Assembly: GCF_002163675.1 (NCBI RefSeq)
Contig: NZ_CP019334.1
Location: forward strand, 2,523,501-2,587,500
Direction of reading: 5' to 3'
DNA length: 64,000 nucleotides
Source: Polaribacter sp. SA4-12
GTDB taxonomy: Bacteria > Bacteroidota > Bacteroidia > Flavobacteriales > Flavobacteriaceae
How positions within the stretch are numbered: the first letter of the stretch is position 1; each line of letters starts with the position of its first letter. The position numbers were made by a program, and so were the translations under genes. The notes below the pieces were generated by a model. The model was given only the letters and a program-made list of their open reading frames with translations, did no database searches and was not told the origin of the DNA. Below are positions 15,266-24,594 of this stretch, piece after piece.

Positions 15266-17809
15266 TTAAAAGTTAACTTTTAATCCTAAACTAAATGTTC
15301 TTCCGGCTCCGTAATAAACATTCGCACCCGCAGCAGTATGAGTTCCATCGTCGAACCCATCAGAGATATATTCAACATCAAAAATGTTGTTCATTTTACC
15401 AGATAATGAAGTTTCGAATTCTCCAATGGTAAATCCATGTCTAAAACCTAAGTCAAATAAATGATATGCTGGCATTTTCCAAGTATCTAATCTATCTGTA
15501 CTTCTTGTTATGTCAAATTTAGAATATAAATCTCCTGCATAATTATAATCTAAAAATATAGTTGATTTTTCTAAAGCTTTATAATTTAAACCAAAAGCAA
15601 AAGTAGTTTGAGCAGCATCAGAAACTTTTAAACCATTTGCATTAACGGTTACTTTCTGAATAGAAGCTCCAGATTGATCAAATATCTCACCTTCTACATC
15701 ACTTTTCCATTGCCAATCTCCTAAAGAAACCATACCAGTAAGCTTTAATTTTTCAGACATTTTATAAACAAAATCAAGTTCTATACCTTGATGTAATGCA
15801 TCTAATCCTGCAATGTTTGCTTCTAAAAACTGACCTAAATTATCTGGATCTAAAACTCTTGCTGTAACCGATTTATCTAACCAAGAAGTTCTATAAATAT
15901 TTACATTAGCATTAAATTTTTCACTTCTATATCCGTAACCAATTTCTGCACTAAAAACTTTTTCGTTTAATGCATCATCATTTAACTCTACAGATTCTTT
16001 ATTAAGAAAAACATTTCCTGTTAAAAAAGGTGCTTTAGAGAAGTAACCAATATTTGCAAAAACATTATGGTTATCATCTAAATTATAATTTGCTCCACCT
16101 TTTGTACCAAACCCTAAGAAATTTGCATTATCAGAAACCGTTCCATTTGGATTAGAAGAATCATCTAAGAAACTAGATCTACCATATCTTGTATTAGATA
16201 TTGATGAAGATAAGAAAAGAGATAAATCATCTTTTGAATATTCTAATTGAGCAAATGTACCGTATCTTAATACTCTACCCTCGTAATCTCTATTAAAATG
16301 ATCTCCAACTTGTAATGCTTCGTTATAGTTATTGTCATTTGAATTAGGGTTTAAATAATATTGTCCTCCTAATAAATCTGTAATTTCATACCAGTGTGAA
16401 CCAATATAATATCTACCATCTAAACCAGCAGACAAAACGATGTTTTCTGATAAATCTGTTTTTAAAGTAGATAAAACACCATACCATTTATGATCATTGT
16501 TAGAAGCTGCAAAAACATCTGTAGAACCTAAAGCTCCATTTCCTTTATTTTCCTCAACTATTCTATCAAAATCAATAGGTTGATCTATATCTCCTAATCT
16601 GTAATCATTATTAGTGAATTTACCAGAACCTTGAGTCCTTCTACCACCACCAGAACCATAAGAAGCGTAAACTACAGTAGTTAAGAAAGTTTTATCAGAA
16701 ATAGTCCAATCATGATTTAAAGATATTTGTGGCTTGTGATAGAAGTTAAAAGAAATATTTTCAACTTGTCCGTTTCTATAACCCCAATCCGGATTAAATC
16801 TTTTTCCACCTTGCTCAGTAGCTCTGTTTTGTGCTATAGTTCTTGTATTAAATCTTTGTCCGTGAGTTTGTTGAGCTCCTATTACATTAAAAGATAATTT
16901 GTGATTAGCATTTATTATTTTAGATACGTTTAAAAAGTAATTTACTCCACTAAATTGAAGTCCATCTACATAACCGTCACCTGAAATCTTAGCAGCTGAA
17001 GCAGTTATTGCAAGACCATTGTCCATTAAACCAGTAGATAAAGTCATACCGTATTTTTGGTATCCACTATTACCAGTAGACATTGTTACGTTTCCACCTT
17101 TCTCAGCATCTGTAGATTTAGAGATAACATTAATTGTTCCTCCAATTGAAGGCACAGCAACTTTAGAAGCTCCTAAACCTCTTTGTACTTGCATTGCAGA
17201 AGTAACGTCTGATAAACCAGCCCAATTAGACCAATAAACAGCTCCATTTTCCATATCATTAACAGGAACCCCATTAATCATAACCGCAACATTTTCCGAA
17301 CTAAAACCTCTTAAGTTAATTCTAGAATCTCCATACCCACCACCAGTTTTAGTAGCGTATACACCTGGAGTAGATTTTAAAATCTCTGGAAATTCTTGTG
17401 TACCTAATTTAGTTTCAATATCTGACGCTTTAATTGTAGAAACAGCAACTGGTGTTTTTCTATCAATAGCAAATGATGTAGCAGTAATTACAATTTCATC
17501 TAATGTACCTGCATCTTCAGCTAATTTTATAGAACCTAAATTAGCTTTCGAAGAGGAAAAACTAACTTCTTTAGACTGGTAGCCAATAAAAGAAACTACA
17601 ACTGTTCCAGAAGTAGATCCTGCTTTTAGCGTAAATTTTCCATCAAAATCAGTTGATGTACCGTTTGTTGTACCTTTCACAACAACACTTGCTCCTGGTA
17701 AAGGTTGATTTGTCTCATCGACAATCGTACCTGTAATTTTAGTTTGTCCTAAAACTGTAGCTGTTACAAAAAACAGAGCTACAAATAATAAGTTTTTAAA
17801 ATTTCTCAT
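15266..17809 (-). CDS. TonB-dependent receptor with carboxypeptidase-regulatory-like domain
   Basis: Outer-membrane active transporter of 847 residues. It has a signal peptide (cut after about residue 21, VLGQ), a carboxypeptidase-regulatory-like domain (about 23-100, ITGTIVDETNQPLPGASVVV), a plug domain (about 115-235, with KSTPGVYATKTGGGYGDSRI and RGLGASKVAVPSIGG), and a 22-strand barrel ending in the terminal phenylalanine of GAGRTFSLGLKVNF. It lacks the SusC hallmark VGYG, so it is not a classical SusC. It is co-transcribed with the module-repeat lipoprotein 10 bases downstream. The cargo is not evident; no iron or vitamin genes lie near. Confidence 0.92.
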   Translation of the reverse strand: MRNFKNLLFVALFFVTATVLGQTKITGTIVDETNQPLPGASVVVKGTTNGTSTDFDGKFTLKAGSTSGTVVVSFIGYQSKEVSFSSSKANLGSIKLAEDAGTLDEIVITATSFAIDRKTPVAVSTIKASDIETKLGTQEFPEILKSTPGVYATKTGGGYGDSRINLRGFSSENVAVMINGVPVNDMENGAVYWSNWAGLSDVTSAMQVQRGLGASKVAVPSIGGTINVISKSTDAEKGGNVTMSTGNSGYQKYGMTLSTGLMDNGLAITASAAKISGDGYVDGLQFSGVNYFLNVSKIINANHKLSFNVIGAQQTHGQRFNTRTIAQNRATEQGGKRFNPDWGYRNGQVENISFNFYHKPQISLNHDWTISDKTFLTTVVYASYGSGGGRRTQGSGKFTNNDYRLGDIDQPIDFDRIVEENKGNGALGSTDVFAASNNDHKWYGVLSTLKTDLSENIVLSAGLDGRYYIGSHWYEITDLLGGQYYLNPNSNDNNYNEALQVGDHFNRDYEGRVLRYGTFAQLEYSKDDLSLFLSSSISNTRYGRSSFLDDSSNPNGTVSDNANFLGFGTKGGANYNLDDNHNVFANIGYFSKAPFLTGNVFLNKESVELNDDALNEKVFSAEIGYGYRSEKFNANVNIYRTSWLDKSVTARVLDPDNLGQFLEANIAGLDALHQGIELDFVYKMSEKLKLTGMVSLGDWQWKSDVEGEIFDQSGASIQKVTVNANGLKVSDAAQTTFAFGLNYKALEKSTIFLDYNYAGDLYSKFDITRSTDRLDTWKMPAYHLFDLGFRHGFTIGEFETSLSGKMNNIFDVEYISDGFDDGTHTAAGANVYYGAGRTFSLGLKVNF

Positions 17810-18025
17810 TTTTTAATTTTATGTTATTAAATGTTTTACAAAAATCCTCTTTTTGAAATTCTGCAATGTTAATTTAATGTTAAGATTTAACAAAAAATTA
17901 AGACATCGAAATATATAAAATTAAAAATTAAAAACTGAGAATCAAGCTATTACATATTAACAAATTTGTTAACATAAAGCTACGAAACAGTTAATTATTA
18001 AATAATCAATTTAGAACAGTCGATT

Positions 18026-19594
18026 TTACTGATTATTCAATAATTTTTTAGCCAGTTCTTTTCCTAATTCTACTCCAAATTGATCATAACTATATATGTT
18101 CCATAAAATTCCTTGTGTAAAGATTTTATGTTCATAAAGTGCTATTAATTTCCCTAAAGAACGAGGAGTTAATTTATCAAAAAGAATTGCATTACTTGGT
18201 CTGTTTCCTTCAAAAACTTTAAATGGTAAAAGTGATCCAATTTTATCTTCATTTCCAGAAAACTTCAATTCTAAATGAACCTCTTCTTTTGTTTTACCAA
18301 AAGCCAAAGCATCCATTTGACCGTAATAGTTTGCCATTAATTTTTTGTGATGATCTGTTAAACCATATAAAGACTCTTTATAACCAATAAAATCACACGG
18401 AATTAATTTAGTTCCTTGATGCACTAACTGCATAAAAGCATGCTGCATATTTGTACCTGTGCTTCCCCAAACAATTGTTCCTGTCTGATAATCAATTTTA
18501 TCTCCATTTCTATCTACACCTTTACCATTACTTTCCATAATAGCTTGTTGTAAATAATCTGGAAGTTTCTTTAAATACTGAGAATAAGGTAAAACAGCTT
18601 CTGTTTCTGCTCCATAAAAATTATTATACCAGATACTTAACAGTGCTAAAATTACAGGAATATTTTGATCAAAATCTTCGTTTTTATAGTGAAGATCCAT
18701 TTCTTCTGCCCCTTCTAACAATGCTTTATAATTATCGTAACCAACAGATAAACTGATAGACAAACCAACTGCAGACCAAAGAGAAAAACGACCTCCAACC
18801 CAATTCCACATAGGAAAAACGTTTTTCTTGTCGATTCCAAAATTATCTACCGCTTCTAAATTTGTAGAAACAGCAACAAAATGTTTAGGAATATCGAAAA
18901 TAGTTGCCGATTTTAAAAACCAGTTTTTAATCGTTTCTGAATTCGTGATTGTTTCTTGTGTCGTAAATGTTTTTGATACAATTACAAACAAAGTCGTTTC
19001 AGGGTTTAAGGTTTTTATAATTTCTGAAACATGATCTCCATCTACATTAGAAACAAAATGAGTTGTTAATTGATTCTTATAATATTTTAAAGACTCTACA
19101 ACCATATCTGGTCCTAAGTCCGATCCACCAATACCAATATTTACAATATCTGTAATAGATTTACCTGTATATCCTTTCCATTTACCAGAAATAACTTTGT
19201 TAGAAAAACTTTTAATTTTTCTTAAAGCAGCCTGAATTTGAGGTTTAATATTTTTCCCTTCAACCAAAATTGGTTCTTCAGAAGTGCTTCTTAAAGCTGT
19301 GTGTAAAACTTCTCTTCCTTCTGTAACATTTATTACTTCACCAGAATATTGTTTTTCAATTGCATCTTTTAAATCTACTTCTTTTGCTAATTCTACTAAT
19401 AAACTAATGGTCTCTTTTGTAATTCTATTTTTAGAAAAATCAACTGATAAATCATCAAAATTTAATGAAAAATCTTCTTTTCTATTTACTTCCTTATCTA
19501 AATCTTTTATGTTGATATTTTGAATATCATTAAAATGATTTGTTAATGCTTTCCAAGCGTTGGTTGTAGTTGGGTTGATGTTTTTTAATGCCAT
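18026..19594 (-). CDS. pgi: Glucose-6-phosphate isomerase
   Basis: Cytoplasmic glycolytic enzyme of 522 residues that interconverts glucose 6-phosphate and fructose 6-phosphate. Sugar-phosphate-binding and signature segments are clear: [14 protein letters not shown] near residues 151-164, [12 protein letters not shown] near 207-218, and [18 protein letters not shown] near 376-393, with the later [10 protein letters not shown] signature near the C-terminus. The length is slightly under the about 550 of E. coli Pgi. It lies 5 bases downstream of a peptidase gene, so the two may be co-transcribed. Confidence 0.95.
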   Translation of the reverse strand: MALKNINPTTTNAWKALTNHFNDIQNINIKDLDKEVNRKEDFSLNFDDLSVDFSKNRITKETISLLVELAKEVDLKDAIEKQYSGEVINVTEGREVLHTALRSTSEEPILVEGKNIKPQIQAALRKIKSFSNKVISGKWKGYTGKSITDIVNIGIGGSDLGPDMVVESLKYYKNQLTTHFVSNVDGDHVSEIIKTLNPETTLFVIVSKTFTTQETITNSETIKNWFLKSATIFDIPKHFVAVSTNLEAVDNFGIDKKNVFPMWNWVGGRFSLWSAVGLSISLSVGYDNYKALLEGAEEMDLHYKNEDFDQNIPVILALLSIWYNNFYGAETEAVLPYSQYLKKLPDYLQQAIMESNGKGVDRNGDKIDYQTGTIVWGSTGTNMQHAFMQLVHQGTKLIPCDFIGYKESLYGLTDHHKKLMANYYGQMDALAFGKTKEEVHLELKFSGNEDKIGSLLPFKVFEGNRPSNAILFDKLTPRSLGKLIALYEHKIFTQGILWNIYSYDQFGVELGKELAKKLLNNQ

Positions 19595-19599
19595 TATAT

Positions 19600-20868
19600 T
19601 TATTTTTTCGCTATATAGTCTATAACTTCTGGCTCTTTAACCGGAAGTATTTTATTTTCTAATTGATATTTAAGTGGTTTCATAAACTCTAAAAACTTAG
19701 GTTTTAAACTCTTCTTTAAAGGTTCTGCTGCTGGTAATTTTTGTTTAAATGGATCTACTTCTTTCCCATTTTTCCAAAAACGATAACAAACGTGTGGTCC
19801 TCCTGTATTTCCTGTCATTCCTACCCAACCAATTACATCTCCTTGTTTTACGTATTGTCCTTTTTTAACTTTACGTTTTTTCATATGAAGATACTGTGTT
19901 GAATATGTGTTATTATGTTTCAATTTTACATAATTTCCATTACCTCCTCTTCTTTCAGATTTTGTAACAGTTCCACTTGCAGTTGCTAAAATTGGAGTTC
20001 CTCTGTTGGCTGCAAAATCTGTACCTCTATGTGGTTTAATTCTATTACCATAAAAAGCAATTCTTCTTTTTAGGTTATATCTTGATGAAATTCTGTATTG
20101 AAATTTTATTGGAGATTTTAAAAATTGACTACGTAACATATTTCCATTCTCATCATAATATTCTGGAATCCCTTTAATTGAATCTGCTAAGTATTTAAAA
20201 GCAAAAAGATCTTGTCCTTTGTGTTTAAAAACTGCCGATTTCACATCTCCATAACCAGCAAAAATAGTATCGTCAATAAATCTCTCTTCATACATAAACT
20301 TAAAAGAATCTCCTTTTTGAAGTTTATAAAAATCTAAAGTCCATGCATAAATATCTGCAATCGTATACGTTAAATTTGCTGATAAATGTAAACTATCCAT
20401 TGTAACAGATAAACTTGAGTTTATAACACCTTTTGCAGTTCTTAAAATAGTTTTTATAGGTTTTTGATGACGTTTTACGGTAATAATTGAATCTTTAAAA
20501 TCTACAATTGTAGCATTAATTTTATCGTGTTTATAAATAAAAACCTTTGCTTTTTCTACTGAATCTTTACTAGCTAAAATAGTATAAGGTTTACCTGCTC
20601 TAACTCTTCTAACATCAAAAACTTCTTTAATTGACCCTGCTATTTGATTAATTTTAGGGTAAAAAACATGATGCCTATCTAAAATAGCTCCAAAACTTTC
20701 TCCTCTTTCAATAGTGTCTTGTATCACAACAAAGTCGTCTAATTTATAACCAAATCGATATACAGGTTTTGGTTTTACTTTTTTAAGAGTTGTAACTGAC
20801 TTTTCTATATCTTTTTTACAAGATGAAAATGAGATAATTAAAACTAAAAGGAGGAATATTTTTTTCAA
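19600..20868 (-). CDS. M23 family peptidoglycan metallopeptidase, lipoprotein
   Basis: Predicted envelope murein endopeptidase of 422 residues with lipoprotein signal [17 protein letters not shown]. The C-terminal LytM domain (about 270-360) has the first zinc site HRGTDF and the conserved [10 protein letters not shown] where most M23 enzymes have GPHLHFE. The second His of the HxH motif is therefore Cys; the metal may be held by Cys instead, or activity may differ. No in-frame ATG exists at the signal; I chose the TTG at 20866-20868 because an earlier TTG at 20896-20898 overlaps a -7 box. Confidence 0.85.
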   Translation of the reverse strand: MKKIFLLLVLIISFSSCKKDIEKSVTTLKKVKPKPVYRFGYKLDDFVVIQDTIERGESFGAILDRHHVFYPKINQIAGSIKEVFDVRRVRAGKPYTILASKDSVEKAKVFIYKHDKINATIVDFKDSIITVKRHQKPIKTILRTAKGVINSSLSVTMDSLHLSANLTYTIADIYAWTLDFYKLQKGDSFKFMYEERFIDDTIFAGYGDVKSAVFKHKGQDLFAFKYLADSIKGIPEYYDENGNMLRSQFLKSPIKFQYRISSRYNLKRRIAFYGNRIKPHRGTDFAANRGTPILATASGTVTKSERRGGNGNYVKLKHNNTYSTQYLHMKKRKVKKGQYVKQGDVIGWVGMTGNTGGPHVCYRFWKNGKEVDPFKQKLPAAEPLKKSLKPKFLEFMKPLKYQLENKILPVKEPEVIDYIAKK

Positions 20869-20895
20869 AAAACGGGTGCTATTTAATGTGGCTTT

Positions 20896-20903
20896 CAAAA
20901 GTA
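20896..20903 (-). promoter_or_regulatory. -7 box of the M23 peptidase-pgi unit
   Basis: TACTTTTG on the minus strand, an exact TAnnTTTG match, 27 bases upstream of the chosen TTG start of the peptidase. It argues against translation from the TTG inside the box. Confidence 0.45.
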
Positions 20904-21159
20904 CAAATAAAAAAGTTTTTTAAGTCTCTAATCTTAATGAAGTTCCTAAAACGGTTTCGTTAAAGTTTCCATAAATTCTGGGATTACTTATTAATTTAGT
21001 GAAAAATTAAAATTGTCAAAATCATTTCAAAAAAATAAGAAAGATTACTTATGAAAGAAATAAAGATAAACCAATCACTTTTAACAATTCAATTATTGAG
21101 ATTAAAATGAATAAAAATAAAGGCTTACTTATTAAGAAATGATAACAAATACAATAGAA

Positions 21160-21930
21160 TTAGTTTTTAACAAATGGATTTGCTAAACCTTTGTAATGTT
21201 CTAACTCTGCTCTAAGAGAACCAACAGATAAATTTGCTTTCATTTTAATTGGTATTTTATTTGCATCATCAGTAATCCACAGTGTAACACTTTCTTGTGC
21301 TTTAAAAACTCTACCAGATTGAACCATAGGTCTAAAAATCATTGTTTTTACTTTTCCGAATTTTGTTTTTAAAACTTCTCTTCCTAAAAAACGTAACTTA
21401 AAAGGGTATACTTGAGAATCCATAAACATATCAATTGCAATTTCTTCTCCTTTTTTCATGTTTTTTACATCTCTATTTCTTAAATAATAAAAAGAAGAAA
21501 GCATGTCTTGCACATTAAAAAACGCTACGGAAGTATCTTTTTGTAAAGTAAAATCTTGTGTATAAGCTTTATTTGAAAGATGGTTAAATGAAGTTATTCT
21601 ATGTTTTTTATAACCACCTTCATCAATCTTTCTTTTAAAAAGATAAGGCCTAACGGTATCTTTATCAAAATAAGATTCATATTTATCATCTACTTGAAAA
21701 AACCATTTAATCATACCAGAAGTCCAACCAGAACCTTTTGTATGAAATACTTTTTTACCATTTAATTCTTTTTCTTTAACTTCTAAAACTGCTGTTCCAG
21801 CTCTTAGAAATCCACTGTAGCTCATTTTATAACGCAGCGACTCACCACTTTTAAAGGCGACTGATTTTTCTTGACTATTAGTAGTTGTCAAGAAAAAAAA
21901 CGTAAAAAATAATAGGATATACTTATTCAT
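21160..21930 (-). CDS. DUF3108 family exported protein
   Basis: Protein of 256 residues with a cleavable signal peptide (MNKYILLFFTFFFLTTTNSQ). The body matches the DUF3108 type: an early FKSGESLRYKMSYSGFLRAG, a middle KWFFQVDDKYESYFD, and a later VTLWITDDANKIPIKM. It is predicted periplasmic; the function of this family is not established. The ATG at 21928-21930 is chosen because it starts a good signal peptide, while the longer frame adds 30 residues from a leader-like stretch. It stands alone, with about 290 bp upstream of the M23 gene direction and 190 bp to tryptophan dioxygenase. Confidence 0.8.
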   Translation of the reverse strand: MNKYILLFFTFFFLTTTNSQEKSVAFKSGESLRYKMSYSGFLRAGTAVLEVKEKELNGKKVFHTKGSGWTSGMIKWFFQVDDKYESYFDKDTVRPYLFKRKIDEGGYKKHRITSFNHLSNKAYTQDFTLQKDTSVAFFNVQDMLSSFYYLRNRDVKNMKKGEEIAIDMFMDSQVYPFKLRFLGREVLKTKFGKVKTMIFRPMVQSGRVFKAQESVTLWITDDANKIPIKMKANLSVGSLRAELEHYKGLANPFVKN

Positions 21931-22121
21931 AGAAACCAAACTTATAAAAAAGTAATGACAATTACCGTTCCAAAACAAAAAAAACCATTTAATATCTATT
22001 AGTAAATAGCTTTTTAACATGTATTTATGAGTTCTCTATACCCAATTAAATTGAGTATAAACTTTATGAGAATGACAATTTTAACTGTAATATCAATAAA
22101 AAATTGATGAATTAGTCTAAT

Positions 22122-23039
22122 TTAAAATGTTCCCCAGTTTTTTAATTCTTCTTCACTCCATAAATATGGATAAAAAATTCTTCTTTGATATTTTGGATGC
22201 ATGTATTTACGCCAATTACTACCACCTGTAGCTTTTAATTCTGAATCACTACCACCAATATATTTTGCAGCTGCATTGTAATGAGCCATTACCCACTTTA
22301 CATTTACAGTATAATCGTAATGACGCATTGCTTTGATTAAATCTTTATTTTCTTGTACTTCTTTTGGAAGTTGTTTAAATTTTAGAGATAAATTAATATC
22401 ATTATAATCTTCCATAAAATCGATAAAATCTCCCATATATTTTTTCTCAAAAAGATTTAATAAAGTTGATTTTTGCCCAGTTGTATAATTTTTACCTGCA
22501 GCTTGCCAATACAAATGATTATAGGCATTTTTAAATGATGAACTTCTATCTATAGAATCTCTAAAACGAACATCAATTAAATTAATCAATTCTGTGGAAG
22601 CAAATTCAATTTTTCTGTATTGAGCACTTTGAAAACCACTTGCAGGCGTTAATGTATTTCTGAATTTTAAATATTGTTCACGTTCCATTCCATCTGCCAT
22701 CACAGTAAAAGAACTGCATAACATATCAAAATATCGGCTAATTCTACCTAAATGCATCGAAAATTTAGCTGCAGTAACTTCAGTTGTTTTTGCAACTTGA
22801 TCAATTTCCCACAAAATCATTTTAAATAACAACTCATTAACCTGATGATACATGATAAAAACCATTTCATCTGGTTGTGTTGTTCTTGGAGTTTGTAAAC
22901 CTAACAAAGCATCTGTTTGAATATAATCCCAATACGTAATTGGTGTACTATGAAGTAAACCTTCCAACATAGCATCTACTGGAACACCTAACTTATCGTA
23001 CTTTTCTTCTATTGCTTTTAAAATTTCGTCTCTTTCCAT
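22122..23039 (-). CDS. kynA: Tryptophan 2,3-dioxygenase family protein
   Basis: Heme dioxygenase of 305 residues that opens the indole ring of tryptophan to N-formylkynurenine, first step of the kynurenine pathway. Family features are present: TPITYWDYIQTDALLGLQ near residues 30-47, QPDEMVFIMYHQVNELLFKM with a heme-pocket His near 66-70, and RQ-like substrate-binding context GFQSAQYRKIEF near 132. The ATG at 23037-23039 is chosen; an in-frame TTG further upstream lies within a terminator hairpin. The gene is preceded by that strong hairpin only 15 bases before the ATG, so expression may depend on readthrough. No other kynurenine genes are in the window. Confidence 0.88.
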   Translation of the reverse strand: MERDEILKAIEEKYDKLGVPVDAMLEGLLHSTPITYWDYIQTDALLGLQTPRTTQPDEMVFIMYHQVNELLFKMILWEIDQVAKTTEVTAAKFSMHLGRISRYFDMLCSSFTVMADGMEREQYLKFRNTLTPASGFQSAQYRKIEFASTELINLIDVRFRDSIDRSSSFKNAYNHLYWQAAGKNYTTGQKSTLLNLFEKKYMGDFIDFMEDYNDINLSLKFKQLPKEVQENKDLIKAMRHYDYTVNVKWVMAHYNAAAKYIGGSDSELKATGGSNWRKYMHPKYQRRIFYPYLWSEEELKNWGTF

Positions 23040-23053
23040 TGCTGTTTGATGTA

Positions 23054-23097
23054 TAAAAAAAATCAAGAAGCAAGATAGTTAAATCTTGTTTCTTGAC
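23054..23097 (-). terminator. Strong intrinsic terminator between HPPD and tryptophan dioxygenase
   Basis: TCAAGAA pairs with TTCTTGA and CAAGAT with ATCTTG, with one mismatch between the two helices and a 6-base loop. On the minus strand a run of eight T follows. The T-run ends about 14 bases before the dioxygenase ATG, unusually close for a terminator of the upstream gene alone. Confidence 0.82.
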
Positions 23098-23190
23098 TCT
23101 ATTTTTCTTTTCACTATTTAATAAAGAGATTACTTCATTCTTCGATTAACTTACTCAATTGCAAACTGCTACTGAAGACTGTTTACTGAT

Positions 23191-24351
23191 TTATAATGTT
23201 CCTCTTTTTGCTTGTTCTCTTTCTATAGATTCAAATAATGCCTTAAAATTCCCAGCTCCAAAACCTTTTGCGCCCATTCTTTGAATGATTTCGAAAAACA
23301 AAGTTGGTCTGTCTTCTACTGGTTTTGTGAAAATTTGTAGTAAATACCCTTCTTCATCAGCATCAATCATAATACCTAACTCTTTTAAGTTTTCGATATC
23401 TTCTCTTAATTCATGACTATATTCTTCTAATCTTCCAGGAACTGCGTTGTAATATTCTTCTGGTGGTGTTGATAAAAATTCTACTCCACTATAACGTAAT
23501 TGAGTTACAGTTGCAATAATATCATCTGTTGCAACTGCAATGTGTTGCACACCTGCTCCTTCATAAAAATCTAAATATTCTTCTATTTGAGAACGTTTTT
23601 TCCCTTCTGCTGGTTCATTTATCGGAAACTTAATTCTCCCATTTCCATTAGACATTACTTTACTCATTAAAGCTGAATAATCTGTATGAATCTGCTTGTC
23701 ATCGAAAGATAGAAAGTTTTCAAACCCCATAACATCTTCATACCATTTTACCCAAACATCCATTTGATTCCACCCCACATTACCAACCATGTGATCTATG
23801 TATTTTAAACCTGCAATTGGTGGATTGTAATCTGATTCCCATTTTTGAAAACCTGGTAAAAATGTTCCTTTGTAATTTTTACGCTCTACAAACATATGCA
23901 CAGTTTCTCCATATGTATAAATTCCTGCTCTTACAACTTCTCCATGTTCATCAGTTTCAACTCTTGGCTCCATGTAAGATTTTGCTCCTCTAGAAGTTGT
24001 TTCTTCATAGGCTTTTCTAGCATCTTCTACCCAAAGCGCAATTACTTTTACACCATCGCCATGTTTTACGATATGGTCGTTTATTGGTGATTTACTGTTT
24101 AATGGAGTTGTTAAAACTAATTTAATTTTATCTTGCGTTAGTACATAACTCACAACATCTTTAGACCCTGTTTCTAATCCTTTATAAGCATATGATTGAA
24201 AACCAAATGCTGTTTTGTAAAAGTGTGCTGCTTGTTTTGCGTTACCAACGTAAAACTCTACATAATCTGTACCTAACAATGGAAGGAAATCTTGTGCTCC
24301 TTCAAATATTTTTTCTAAACCGTAGTTTACTGATTTTAAATCGTGTGCCAT
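23191..24351 (-). CDS. hppD: 4-hydroxyphenylpyruvate dioxygenase
   Basis: Non-heme iron enzyme of 386 residues that turns 4-hydroxyphenylpyruvate into homogentisate in tyrosine breakdown. It has two vicinal-oxygen-chelate halves: the N-terminal GTDYVEFYVGNAKQAAHFY and the catalytic C-terminal part. The iron ligands can be placed at His in YIDHMVGNV (about 186), His in VQHIAVATDD (about 266) and Glu in LFFEIIQRMG (about 354), followed by KGFGAGNFKALFESIE at the C-terminus. The gene lies 243 bp downstream of homogentisate dioxygenase, with the next pathway step, on the same strand. Confidence 0.95.
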   Translation of the reverse strand: MAHDLKSVNYGLEKIFEGAQDFLPLLGTDYVEFYVGNAKQAAHFYKTAFGFQSYAYKGLETGSKDVVSYVLTQDKIKLVLTTPLNSKSPINDHIVKHGDGVKVIALWVEDARKAYEETTSRGAKSYMEPRVETDEHGEVVRAGIYTYGETVHMFVERKNYKGTFLPGFQKWESDYNPPIAGLKYIDHMVGNVGWNQMDVWVKWYEDVMGFENFLSFDDKQIHTDYSALMSKVMSNGNGRIKFPINEPAEGKKRSQIEEYLDFYEGAGVQHIAVATDDIIATVTQLRYSGVEFLSTPPEEYYNAVPGRLEEYSHELREDIENLKELGIMIDADEEGYLLQIFTKPVEDRPTLFFEIIQRMGAKGFGAGNFKALFESIEREQAKRGTL

Positions 24352-24401
24352 CTTTTGATGATTTTAGTATTTTGTAATTGCTATTTGTTTGCAAATATGT
24401 T

Positions 24402-24496
24402 TAGCCCAGATTGAAGTCGTTCGAATAACTGTTGATATTCTTAACCTTTTTTATTTTTCTTAAAAAAGATACAACGGAAAGCTGGAAATAGCTTCT
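24402..24496 (+). ncRNA. Dispersed structured intergenic element, copy B (possible Flavo-1-like RNA)
   Basis: CCAG pairs with CTGG where copy A has CCTG/CAGG, a compensatory swap. The words GATTGAAGT and ACAACGGAAAGC are kept and the central arm pairs TTTTTTA with TAAAAAA. A stretch of about 22 extra bases after GAAGT forms its own GAATA/TATTC mini-hairpin. It lies between the hmgA and hppD genes, which are on the minus strand. Confidence 0.5.
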
Positions 24497-24518
24497 TATT
24501 ATTTTAATGAACTTTTTT

Positions 24519-24553
24519 ACCACATAGCAACATAGAAAACATAGTTTTTAAGT
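24519..24553 (+). repeat. ACCACATAG dispersed repeat, copy 2
   Basis: About 35 bases beginning ACCACATAGCAACATAG, matching the copy at 10978-11012 with a few changes. Confidence 0.5.
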
Positions 24554-24565
24554 ATGTTACTCGCT

Positions 24566-24582
24566 CCTTCCCTTTGGGAAGG
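24566..24582. repeat. Short perfect hairpin CCTTCCC/GGGAAGG
   Basis: A 7-bp perfect stem with a TTT loop, 12 bases beyond the homogentisate dioxygenase stop. It has no T-tract on the minus strand, so a terminator role is doubtful; it looks like an intergenic repeat fragment. Confidence 0.4.
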
Positions 24583-24594
24583 TTGGGATGGACT

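Noticed and set aside
20983..21140. Three TTACTTAT words in the gap upstream of the M23 gene
   Set aside because: Short AT-rich words at irregular spacing (about 59 and 80 bases); too short to call a direct repeat array, and no gene or hairpin is seen in this gap.
23118..23160. AGAGATTACTTCATTCTTCG, looking like a worn AGATT...AATGACA repeat
   Set aside because: The 3' constant end and pairing arm are missing, so it cannot be assigned to the family.
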